Source: Acanthamoeba castellanii str. Neff
Taxonomy: Eukaryota; Discosea; Longamoebia; Acanthamoebidae
Reading direction: 5' to 3'
DNA length: 64,000 nucleotides
NCBI RefSeq assembly: GCF_000313135.1
Contig: NW_004457445.1
Span: 55,292 to 119,291, forward strand
Below the pieces are notes generated by a model. The model was not told the origin of the DNA. It saw nothing but the letters and a program-made list of their open reading frames with translations, and did no database searches. How positions within the stretch are numbered: the first letter of the stretch is position 1; each line of letters opens with the position of its first letter. Positions 10,401 to 19,348 of this stretch are shown here, one piece after another. The translations under genes and the position numbers were made by a program.

Positions 10401-13400
10401 TCGGCCAGTTGTATTGCTTGTCTTCGTTGATCGGGCACAGGCACGAGTCGTCGCCCTTGGTCACATAGATGGCCTTGATACCGGAGAGGTCGTACCGCGT
10501 ACCTGCACAGATCGGGCGCAGAGTTTAGGGTGAGTCCTGGCGTGTACTGCGAGTGGGGCTTGCTGAGTGCGACGACCGACGTACGATCAATCGAGAGCAG
10601 ACCGGATTCACTGGTGGTGCCGGCGGTCAAGTCACCGTTGGAGAAGACAAGGCGGATGCGGGCCTCCGCCTGCGGCTTGCGCTCGCTCAGCGACGTGACG
10701 AAGGTGTGGAGCGATGACAGATCTCCGATCACGTCGAGCGATAGGTCGGTGCGGCACAGCCAGGTCCAGCCCTGTCCCATAGAGGCGAGGTGGAGCCATC
10801 AGCCAGAGTCAAGTGGCGACGGTCGTGAATGCGCAGTGGTCGCGGTGGTTGGGAGCGCACCGTCTTGGGCGTAGCCTCAGGCTGCTGGGTGACCGTCGTT
10901 ACCACAACCACGACGTTGGCACAGCCGCCAGCTCGCTCAAACACGGCTTCCAGATCGATCTCGGACAGTGTGCGCTTGTCTTCCTCCTGGAAAGAGTGAT
11001 GTGAGCCCAAGCGAGTCCCGAAGGATCATGCGCAACACTCGGGGCAGGGCACGCACGGCGGTTATGGTCATGATCTGGTTGGCCAGGGGCTCCTTGTTGG
11101 CCCACGCTTCGCGCAAGTCGCTGATAGCCTTGAAGGCACGGTACTGCAGCCACTCCTTGGGGCTCACCCCGAAGGCTTCATAGCGGACTGCGGCCACGTT
11201 CGTCGTGGCCACAGTAAATCTGCCGCCCACCCCCACGACAGGTCAATTCTGTTTGGCTGGCACCAAATTGATTGCGCTTCCAAGGTCCGTACTTGGGCGT
11301 GAAGGACAGTGGGATGATGGAAAACTTGCCACTGCCGACCTGAAGAGCTTCCGCCTTGTGGGGAATTGTGACCGCGTAATCCTGCTCGACCGCCTCACCG
11401 CTCAATCGCTGTGGGCCGGCCAGGGTGAGGGAACAGTTGAGACTAGGCTAGTACATCTCCACAGAGGGAAGGGGCACATACCTGGCCCCAACGGTCGGTA
11501 ATGTCAGGCGATAGCTTGATGGCGTAGGAACACCCAGGCCGCAACGTGCGTATATTGATACGCGAGCCCTCAGCCACCACCTTGAAATTCTCGGGCTCTG
11601 CATGAACAGGTACCATTGTTCAGAAGGCCCTAAATGCGATGAAACATAAAGAGGTGGTTCTAGGTACCCGGAACGACAGTGACCAGCTGCTTGGCGTCGT
11701 AGTCGCCGTCGGTGAGAACGGCAGCCAGGGTGTTGGTGAAGGCGAAACAGCCGGCCGTGAAGGAAGCCACCTCGAGAGGGCCGTACGTCTGGCACACCAA
11801 ATGGAACGTAACACACTGGAATTGAGCCACACGCTCATCTACGGAAGGGCAAAGAGCCTTAACCTTGAAACTGAACTTGGACGCGGTGGTGGAGAGCAGA
11901 GGTCCCTCCTCCGAAGGGGTTCCAGGGCCGGTCGTCAGTTCCACCTTGGCGTTCCTGGGCAACTCTTCAACGGGTCTGTAGCACCGAGTGCCCCACAAAT
12001 AGTGTTGAGCCAGTGGGGGCACATTCCCGGTGCAATTGTCAATTGTACCTGACGATGAGAATGCGCTCCGGGTCTGCCCTTTCGACCAGAGCAGCGATCG
12101 ATTTATCGGCCACATCGGACGGAGCGATGGCTTCCAGCCCAATCTCTCGGTCCTCCTCCACCACTGCAATGAACAGGGATTTCTCGTTAGCGATGCCCGA
12201 GTAGTGTCTGTTGTAAGAAAGAGAGAAGGAGAAATGAGGACGCTGCCGTACGCTTGGCAGTTACGTTGGGCAGCACTTTCGAGGGGTCGATCAGCTGGTC
12301 GAATCGCATGAAGATGGTCGGGCGCAAGCCGCAAGCCTGCTCTAGTTCCGACCCCAGCGAGTGCGAAGCGACTCCGATTCTGACCGTAGTGAACGAGAAG
12401 ACCAGGTCTTCCGCCAACGCCGCCCCCTGTATTGTAGATGACGATCAATTTATGAGGTGGCCTTTCAAAGCACGTGACGCAAACGCGCACCTTGGTGGAG
12501 GTCATGGCGGTGCTGTCGACCCTGACCTTGAACTCGGTGCTGCGCGGGAAGCCGCTCTCAGACTCGAACGCCAGTGTATGTACATTGAGCCTGGCACACG
12601 ACATAGCTGATCAAGGGAGAGCTCTTTTGCTGAAAGGGCGGCCAAGACTTGGCCAAGAGTCACATACCACTTCCATGAACCGTCGATGAATGGCGAGATG
12701 GAGACGCCCTCGACGCTGCCCATCTCCTGCAGCTCCTGGTGCGACGTGACCGGAATCATCGGCAGGGAGAAGGTGATGATCACTTGGCTGCTGGGCGTCT
12801 TCAGCTCGCCCTCCGGTGAGTACCGCAGCACCCTGTGGGCAATCACATCAGATTTAGGTCAGGGTGCGACAGTCCAATGACTACTGCATGACGATAGCGC
12901 AGATAGGGGAAGAAGGTAGTCGTAGGAGTACTTAAGACGTTCAGGCTCACTCTGGCCCTCTTCGGACATGCTCCTCTCATCGTCGTCACCGACCGAGGGG
13001 AAGGCTGGGTAACGCGAGCGACCGCCACCACCCTCTCCGCCCTCTTCCTCTTCCATCGCATCTTCGCCGCTTGGCTCTTCCTTCTTGAAGGCGAACGCCG
13101 GGGCAGCGTCGGTCTCATCTTCTTCTCCGAAGAGGTCGCTGCCTCGGGGTGCGAACGCACCGAGGGTCTTGAGAAGACCCTCACTCTCCGCGAGGGACAG
13201 CTCTTCCGTCGCCCCGTGGTCCTGGCGCATGGCATTCTCGTCTTCGTCTCCGCCGCCGCTCGCCTTTACTGATTCGACCGCGAGCTTGAGCTGCGTTGTG
13301 TTGCCTTGCCTCTTCGCGGCGGCCGCGGGAAGCATCAGGCCAGCATTGGTGCCAGACTCAGCCAGCCGCAGCACCAGATGCAGGGTGGCACCATCAGGGA

Positions 13401-13827
13401 TGCCGTATTCCTCTACGAACTTGTCCGCCTGCGACACAGATGCAACAAAAAAGCAAGACCATCATCACCAGCCGCACAACCCACAACAAGGCAACTCTTG
13501 CCTGGGCGGGAGGTGGAGGGACCAAAGGCGAACCTCGAGGTTGCGGCCCGCCCAAATGAGGCGTTGTTGTTCTATGGGGATGCCTTCGCTCTTGTGTACG
13601 GCCTCGTGTATTTCCTTCACCCGAACGAAGCGGCCCGAGGCCTCAATTGTCTTCCCGGTGAGGGTCTACAGGATGTAGAGGGGGGGGGGTTAGTGCGCAT
13701 CTTGCCAAGGACCCTCACCGACCGACCCTCACAGCACGGCAAGTAAAACCTTGACGCTCAGGCTCAAAAATGGATGCACTTTCTTCTTTGCCACAGGGGC
13801 AGTCGCAGCACTGGTGTCCTTCTCCAT
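3435..13827 (-). CDS. Bacterial-type alpha-2-macroglobulin with N-terminal UBL and ubiquitin in the bait region
   Basis: Intron-rich gene of about 30 exons; the protein is roughly 2,000-2,200 residues. From the ATG at 13827 come a short basic leader (no signal peptide), a ubiquitin-like fold (13764-13363) and an acidic linker (to about 12900). The rest is colinear with bacterial YfaS-type A2M. Landmarks are FSLPM near 12760, [11 protein letters not shown] with VHVKGWVR near 10350, FRNPEFE near 9765, [14 protein letters not shown] near 9580, [11 protein letters not shown] near 9230 and VDESVLFL near 7970. The bait position, filled by a complete ubiquitin fold (7770-7335), comes next. After it follow [25 protein letters not shown], the thioester CSEQ (6325-6314), DGGFGFWP and a C-terminal receptor-like domain ending [13 protein letters not shown] before the stop at 3435. 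Family members trap proteases: bait cleavage activates the Cys-Gln thioester, which links covalently to the attacker. The absence of a secretion signal suggests a cytosolic form. The bacterial domain order suggests old transfer followed by intron gain. Confidence 0.9.
4951..5011. repeat. (GTGC)n tetranucleotide array in an A2M intron
   Basis: About fifteen near-perfect copies of a four-base GTGC unit. On the coding (minus) strand the tract begins right after the GTACGC donor of an intron of the alpha-2-macroglobulin gene. It produces spurious [12 protein letters not shown] open frames. Confidence 0.95.
6314..6325 (-). other. Thioester motif CSEQ of the A2M protein
   Basis: The codons for Cys-Ser-Glu-Gln lie in the context [17 protein letters not shown], matching the conserved thioester site of bacterial alpha-2-macroglobulins. 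It is preceded by [20 protein letters not shown]. The Cys and Gln that form the internal thioester are both present, so covalent trapping is chemically possible. Confidence 0.9.
7335..7770 (-). other. Ubiquitin fold embedded in the A2M bait region
   Basis: Three exon pieces (7770-7724, 7621-7448, 7341-7335) encode a full-length ubiquitin fold without gaps relative to canonical ubiquitin. It reads [14 protein letters not shown] at the start, [20 protein letters not shown] in the middle and [10 protein letters not shown] at the end. The last intron (7447-7342) opens GTTCGT and is largely a CA repeat. It splits the Arg74 codon (CG|G), so the GG is visible only after splicing; the next residues are [15 protein letters not shown]. 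Positions matching Leu8, Ile44, His68, Val70 and Lys48 are kept, as are Lys6, Lys11 and Lys27. Lys29, Lys33 and Lys63 are replaced by Val, Met and Pro. Met1-Gln2 become Phe-Asp. The hydrophobic patch and the tail read by deubiquitinases are therefore intact. Confidence 0.9.
7384..7438. repeat. (GT)n dinucleotide array in the intron inside the ubiquitin fold
   Basis: About 27 uninterrupted GT units on the plus strand (CA on the coding strand). They fill much of the 106-base intron that separates the LRLR and GG codons of the embedded ubiquitin. Confidence 0.97.
13363..13764 (-). other. N-terminal ubiquitin-like domain of the A2M protein
   Basis: Exons 13827-13750, 13665-13534 and 13428 onward encode, after about 20 leader residues, [18 protein letters not shown], then [18 protein letters not shown] and [13 protein letters not shown]. 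This is a ubiquitin-like fold of normal length. It diverges more than the internal copy. It lacks the terminal Gly-Gly, with LRLAES in place of LRLRGG, so it should be a permanent non-cleavable UBL. UBLs of this kind often bind proteasomes, shuttle factors or p97, but no specific partner can be read from the sequence. Confidence 0.88.
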
Positions 13828-13994
13828 CTTCAACCAACCTGGTTCTCTTTGTCTAGTTCTCTAGCCCCCCCCAGTTATTTTGTGGGTGTCCGCACCCTCG
13901 CAGCGAATTCTATTCGAGGAAAAACTTAAAATAAAATAAATTCATTTCATTATTATTTCTCAGTTGACAAGTCCAGGCCTGATCGCACTGGTGT

Positions 13995-14772
13995 CTAGTT
14001 GAGGAAGAGGTAGTTCTTGTGGTCAGGCGAGCCGGCGCAGGGCAGGACGAGGGAGNNNNNNNNNNNNNNNNNNNNNNNNNNNNNNNNNNNNNNNNNNNNN
14101 NNNNNNNNNNNNNNNNNNNNNNNNNNNNNNNNNNNNNNNNNNNNNNNNNNNNNNNNNNNNNNNNNNNNNNNNNNNNNNNNNNNNNNNNNNNNNNNNNNNN
14201 NNNNNNNNNNGAAGGCGATGACGATGAGCGGAATGCGCAGCTTGCTCCTGAACTTCATCCTCTGTTCACGTTGAGGCCCAATCGGGGTTAGCGGGTTGTT
14301 CTCCTCACGTTATTGGGAAAGTGGCGAGTAGGAGGAAGAAGAAGGAGGAAACACAACGTACGTGGAAGCAGTGGAAGGACCAGAGGAAGAGGATGAAGGC
14401 CTCGAGCGCCGTGAAGGCGATGGCCAAGATGAGGGCCGCGAAGATGCAGTACCACATGCTCCGGAACTGGTCGGCAAACGGCTTGAAGCAGTCCTCGAAG
14501 TAGGAACACTCGACGTCCAGCTTCTCCAGCTTTACCTTCGTGGGGTACTCCGTGAACGTCTCCTCAAACGAATACCTATCGATTTATGATTGATTGATGG
14601 ATTAATTATTATTTTTGGGTAAAATAAATTCGTATGAGGATTGGAGGGAAATGGGAAATGGGAAATGGGGAAGATGAGAGATTCTTCTTTACCAAGGACT
14701 GGGCATGGCGGCGACGAGAAGGCACAGGGCGAAAACGACCGCGCAAAGGAGGATGAGAAACCTCCACTTCAT
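13995..14772 (-). CDS. Small tetraspan membrane protein (interrupted by a gap)
   Basis: The ATG at 14772 opens a strongly hydrophobic segment, MKWRFLILLCAVVFALCLLV, which serves as a signal anchor or first membrane helix. An intron (donor near 14694, acceptor near 14575) leads to an extracytoplasmic loop with two cysteines (VECSYFEDCFKPF). A second long hydrophobic helix follows (CIFAALILAIAFTALEAFIL). A further exon starts RMKFRSKLRIPLIVIAF, a third helix, and runs into the run of Ns. The C terminus after the gap reads SLVLPCAGSPDHKNYLFLN. The plan of four helices with a Cys-containing first loop recalls PMP22/claudin-like or tetraspanin-like proteins. No family signature is strong enough to name it. 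The fourth helix probably lies in the gap. Confidence 0.65.
14056..14210. other. Assembly gap (155 Ns)
   Basis: A run of N characters inside the last part of the tetraspan gene. The true length is unknown. Confidence 1.
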
Positions 14773-14984
14773 CTTGACTTATGCTTGATTTTGATTGAGG
14801 AGGTAGCTAACGATCGTTCTGCGCGTTGCCGTTGTTCTATGCGGTTGTGGCTGGCGAACTTCTCATGAAAAGTAGCAACCATCCTGTTGGGGCAACACTC
14901 TTCACTGTTGCAATTGGGCAATTTATTAATTATTTTTAATGGCAGCGAAGCGATTGGCCCGCACCTCAGGAAGAGAGAGGGACC

Positions 14985-17339
14985 TCACAGTTTGGCGGTG
15001 GAGCGGGACTGGCTGCGCTTCTCGAGCTCGACTCGTAGCAGCTCACGGCGGAGGATCTTGCCGCTGGGCGACTTGGGCACCACAGCGATGAACTCGATCT
15101 CCTTGGGTCGCTTGTAGGACGTCAGCTTGCTGTGCATGAACGCGTTGATGTCCGCCTTGGTCACGTGCTCATGGCCCTGTGCCACACACCATGACATTAG
15201 TGGTTGAGCCAATAACAGTAATAATGAAATAAGAAATGAAAAGGGTGGCGGAAGCCCGACCTTCTTCAAGACGACGAAGGCCTTGGGAATCTCGCCGGCC
15301 TCGACGTCAGGAACGCCGATCACGGCCGCATCAGCGACGGCGGGGTGCGAGAGGAGGGCCGCCTCGAGTTCGGCCGGTGCCACTTGCAGACCCTTGAACT
15401 TGATCAGCTCCTTGACCCTGCGCAGGCAGGCATACAACAAGCCACCGCTGTGAGCTGATGCCAAAAGGGAGTGATGCACACAGGCACGTACCTGTCGACA
15501 ATGTAGAAGTAGGAGTCATCATCGGCATAGCCGATGTCGCCAGTCTTCAGCCAGCCGTCTTCGGTGATCATGTCCTTGGTGGCCGCCTCGTTGTTGTAGT
15601 ACCCCTTCATGATCTGAGGTCCGCGCATCCAGATCTCACCACGCTTGTGCGGCCCGACCGACTCGCCTAGAACCCCGCCCAAACCAACGAGATTTTGTTG
15701 TGAATAGGCGCTCAACATGGCCAGGGTCTAGTCAATCTCTTCCCCGAGGAGAGCGAGGGAGTACCAGTGGCAGTGTCAACCAGCCGAAGCTCGGTGTTGC
15801 TGAGGAGAGGTCCGATTGAGGCGGGCTGCGCAGCGTGTGGGTGATCCAGGGTGAGTAAGTTTTGAGGAGCACAAGCAAATAAGTGGAGTAGTTGTGGGGG
15901 TGGTACCTTGATGGTCTTGGGGTCGTCAGGGGTGACGTGCGTGGTGGGGCTGGTCTCGGTGAGACCGTAGCCCTGCTTGACGATCACGTTGAGCTTCGCC
16001 TGGCATTCGGCCTGCAGCTCCGGCCCCAAGGGGGCAGCGCCAGAGTTGATGACCCGCAGCTTGGATAGGTCGTACTGGGCAACGAGCGGGTCCTTGGTCA
16101 GCTGGAGAATGATGGGCGGCACCAGGTAGGCCCTCGTAACTCCATAGTCTGAAACGCAAAACACCAACCGTGAGTGAGAGATGTCGTATCGCGTAATTCG
16201 GGAGAAGCGCAGCGTACGTTGGCACACATGAAGGAAGTCCTTCAGTTGGTACTTGGGCATGGTGATCAGCGTGACGCCGTGGTAGAGACCGCAGTTCATG
16301 ATGCACTGCATGCCGTAGATATGGTACATGGGCAGCACAGCGACAAGCACGGCCGACGTGTGAAGCGCGCCCTCGGCGGCCACGCTCTGCAGGACGTTGG
16401 CCGTCAGGTTGCGATGGGTGAGCATGACTCCCTTGGGGAGACCCGTGGTGCCAGACGAGTACGGCAGAGCAGCCACGTCGTTCTCCGGGTCGATCACCAC
16501 CTGCGCGAATTCCGATGCCGTGAGTTGCTGCCACCGTGCTTACCACACATAAGTCTCGGTAGACTTGACGATGGGATTACCTGGTGGAGCCTCTGAAGGT
16601 CCTCCTCGGTGGGCGGCTGCATAGTCTCACGGAAGGGGATAGTGCCGGCCACGTCGGTCTGCTTCGTAGAGAACAAGATGATGGGCCTGCCCTCGGCCGC
16701 CTTCTTGACCTTTTCTGCACGTGGGCGATCATGGTTGAGAGGCGACTCTTCAACACATTGGACAAGTGGCACACCATGCGCAGGCGGTACGAACCCAAGT
16801 CCTCCTCAATGGTGAAGATGATCGAGGCGTTGGAGTGCGTCAGCTGCTTCTGCATCTCCTCCGCCGTGTAGTGCGGGTTGACCGTCGTCAGCGTGCCGCC
16901 GGTAGAAACAACTCCCTGCCAAACACACCAAGCGTAAGCACCTTTCAAATAAAATAAAAATTATAAATAGAAACTATGACAGGAAAATAGGCTATTATTA
17001 TTAAAAAATAGAAATAAAATACTACAATTATTAAAAATTGGCGAGATATTGGAGGGGTCGGCGTACGTGGAAGACAATGGCGTACTCGGGGAGGTTGTAG
17101 GAAATGAGGGCGAGGGTTTGGCCCTTGCCGAAGCCTCGGCGCAGCAGCCACGCGCCGAAGGCCTCAATACCGGACCGCAGGGCGCCGTAGGTCAAGGTGC
17201 GGCCGGTGACCGAGTCCACCAGGGCCGGCTTGGCCTGGTCGTGCTGCGCCATACGGTCCAGCAGGAACTTGTGGTAGGGCACATTGGGCAGCTGTACTGT
17301 CGGATACGGGCTCCGGTAGATGTGTACGTTCTTGTCCAT
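14985..17339 (-). CDS. 4-coumarate-CoA-ligase-like acyl-CoA synthetase, peroxisomal
   Basis: Member of the ANL adenylating superfamily: it activates a carboxylic acid with ATP and transfers it to CoA. It starts at [13 protein letters not shown] (17339). The AMP-binding signature [17 protein letters not shown] lies near 16440. Next come [10 protein letters not shown], the YGLTETSP core near 15950, the hinge region [11 protein letters not shown] near 15540 and VKELIKFKG near 15400. The C-terminal lysine motif [12 protein letters not shown] is near 15055. The order and length of about 550 residues fit 4CL and plant or fungal 4CL-like enzymes. The last three residues are AKL, a usable peroxisomal targeting signal type 1, which points to fatty or aromatic acid activation in peroxisomes. 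The substrate cannot be read from sequence. It has about seven short introns. Confidence 0.88.
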
Positions 17340-17648
17340 AGTTCGCGGGGCTGAACAACAGCGGTATCGGGGCACAGTTGGCGAGTGACTCTCTTCGTAG
17401 CGAGAAAGAAAAAGACTCGGCCAACAAGCAGCAACTGAAGCGCACCAAGTAACTCTCCGAAAAAGTAGTTTCCCGCCAGTAGGAACCTTGTTGCGGAGCT
17501 TTATGGACGAGTTGAAACATTTACGGAAATTTGGGGAACTTTATTGAGGTGCGCAAAAGTTGCAGCTTGCTTTTCTTTGAGGTTTTCTTTTGGAGAACCA
17601 ACACACCGAGTCAAATCGACAAGAAGAGACTTAATCGAAGAGCAATCA
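17340..17648. promoter_or_regulatory. Shared 5' region between divergent genes
   Basis: About 310 bases separate the start codons of the acyl-CoA synthetase (minus) and the dynein light chain (plus). It should hold both promoters and 5' leaders. No certain TATA or other element was identified. Confidence 0.4.
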
Positions 17649-18373
17649 TGGCAGAGGTAGCTTGCCTTCATGGATCTCCGTTTGTTTTTTGCTCATCTCC
17701 TAATTTCAATCAATAGGCGAGATTGGGCGCAGACGAGGTAAACTCGATAATGAAGGAGGTTCGACATGCTCCATCCCCTCTCGCGATTTTTAATTATTAA
17801 TTTGATAGCGTGCATTGTAGGCCACCGAGGAGACGCTTGCTGGTCACCAGTTCGTCTACGCCGACATCTCTAAGTGGACAAAGGAGATCATGGACACTTG
17901 CATCAGAAACCTCAGTGCACTCAAGAAGCCCTACAAGTTCATTGGTACCTTCGTCTTGCTGTTCTTTGCTTCCCGCGTCACTGCGACGCCATTCGGCACT
18001 CCTTGTTGCGTGCAGAGGACCTCCTCGGTCGAGCCGAGTGTCTTCTCTCTTTGCTTTCTTGTCAAGGCTCACCTTGTCGTGCTTCCCCCTTACCATTCTG
18101 GCGTTGGTGCTGCCGCAGTCACATGCGTAATCATGCAGAAGAAGGGTGCCGGCTTCCATGAGGCCAGCTCGTGCTACTGGGACAGCGCAAACGATCGTAC
18201 TTCTCTCTTTCCTCCTTGCTCTTGTGCCGTTGTTGACGTTGCTCACGGGCGCGCTCCACTCGTTGCTCCGTGTAGTGAGCTATTCGTACCGTTGGGAGAA
18301 CAAATCAATGCACTGCATCACGTCCGTGTTCGCCATCAGCCTCTACGCTGGCAACCCCGCACCCGCGAACTGA
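17649..18373 (+). CDS. Dynein light chain, Tctex type (DYNLT)
   Basis: Small subunit of cytoplasmic dynein that bridges cargo and the intermediate chain. A nine-base first exon (MAE, 17649-17657) is followed by an exon giving ARLGADEVNSIMKE. The third starts near 17820 (ATEETLAGHQFVYADISKW) and runs to KKPYKFI. The fourth, near 18118, reads VTCVIMQKKGAGFHEASSCY. The last, near 18275, reads SYSYRWENKSMHCITSVFAI and stops at 18373. The order matches the whole 110-residue DYNLT family, including the signatures KPYKFIVTCVIMQ and SSCYWD. Splice phases around the last intron are slightly uncertain, with a Leu or Gly codon at the join. There is a short C-terminal tail, AGNPAPAN. Confidence 0.88.
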
Positions 18374-19348
18374 GTGAGGTGCATTTTATTTTGTTATTGT
18401 TATTATTTATTAGTGCCTTACATTTTGTTTTATCGTTACGGCAGGAATTATTTGAAGATCGTACGGAGAAAAGGACAAGGCGTGTTTGTAAAGTCGGTCG
18501 TAACCATTTATTTTATTTAACAGTTTATTTTATTATCTTTCCTTCCTTTCTTCCCTCCTCCCTCCCTTCACCGAGCTTGTTGCATGTCGTTCCTTAGGAT
18601 GCCCTCGCACATGTGCGTTACCTTCCTGGCGCTCACACCCGGTGTCCCGCTTACCATTCTGGCGTTGATGCTCGCTTTGATCTGGCGTTGCGCTACAGTG
18701 CAGGGCTGGTCCACAAAGCCCACTTCGCGCTCGCCTACCTTCCTCGGCCCAGCGCGTGGCCCTGCCCTCTACAGCGCTCTCCCCATGGCGCTCTCCCCAT
18801 GCCATGGCGATCAGCTGCGAGTCAACAGGTTTGGCCCCGGCCAATGGTTTGATTTCTCTTCTCTCGGAAATCAAAGGCCAGGTCCTAATTTGGGTCACTC
18901 CTTTTTTGGCAACCCCGCGAATTGCGCCTGTATGGGCGGTCTTTTCTTTTCTTTTCGTTGAGTGAGCGAGCTAGGCGAGAGAGTGCTGTGTGTACGTCTC
19001 GACTACCTGCTTGTGGGTCCTTCCATCTTCGAGACTCTCGACCAGAGCTCTACTACATCTCTCTTTGGAAAGCTCTTCGGCATCAGCCCGCTCGCCTCAC
19101 TTCACATCCGCCTTTTTTCTCCTCTCCACTACTTCACCATCATCCACATCACTTACCTATTTTTATCATTTATTTTGCCCTCTCTTTTGAACGCACTCGT
19201 TACCTTCTCCCTCCCGCCACTCCTAATCGAGCAGACCTCGTCCCGTTCGCGAACAAGAACCTCAAGACGACGACTCGTCCTGCTCCTCGGCCCTGAGGCC
19301 TTCATCACTTACCACACAGCCCTTTCCTCGATTCGACCTACCCACAAG
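18374..19348. other. Intergenic region, no convincing gene
   Basis: About 975 bases between the dynein light chain and the SANT/zinc-finger gene. Open frames here lack family features. An 18-base stretch at 18650-18667 is identical to 18089-18106 in a DYNLT intron. A second short match to 18349-18359 lies near 18909, at almost the same spacing, so part of the region may be a decayed local duplication. The 3' part is pyrimidine-rich and probably holds the promoter and 5' leader of the next gene. Confidence 0.5.
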
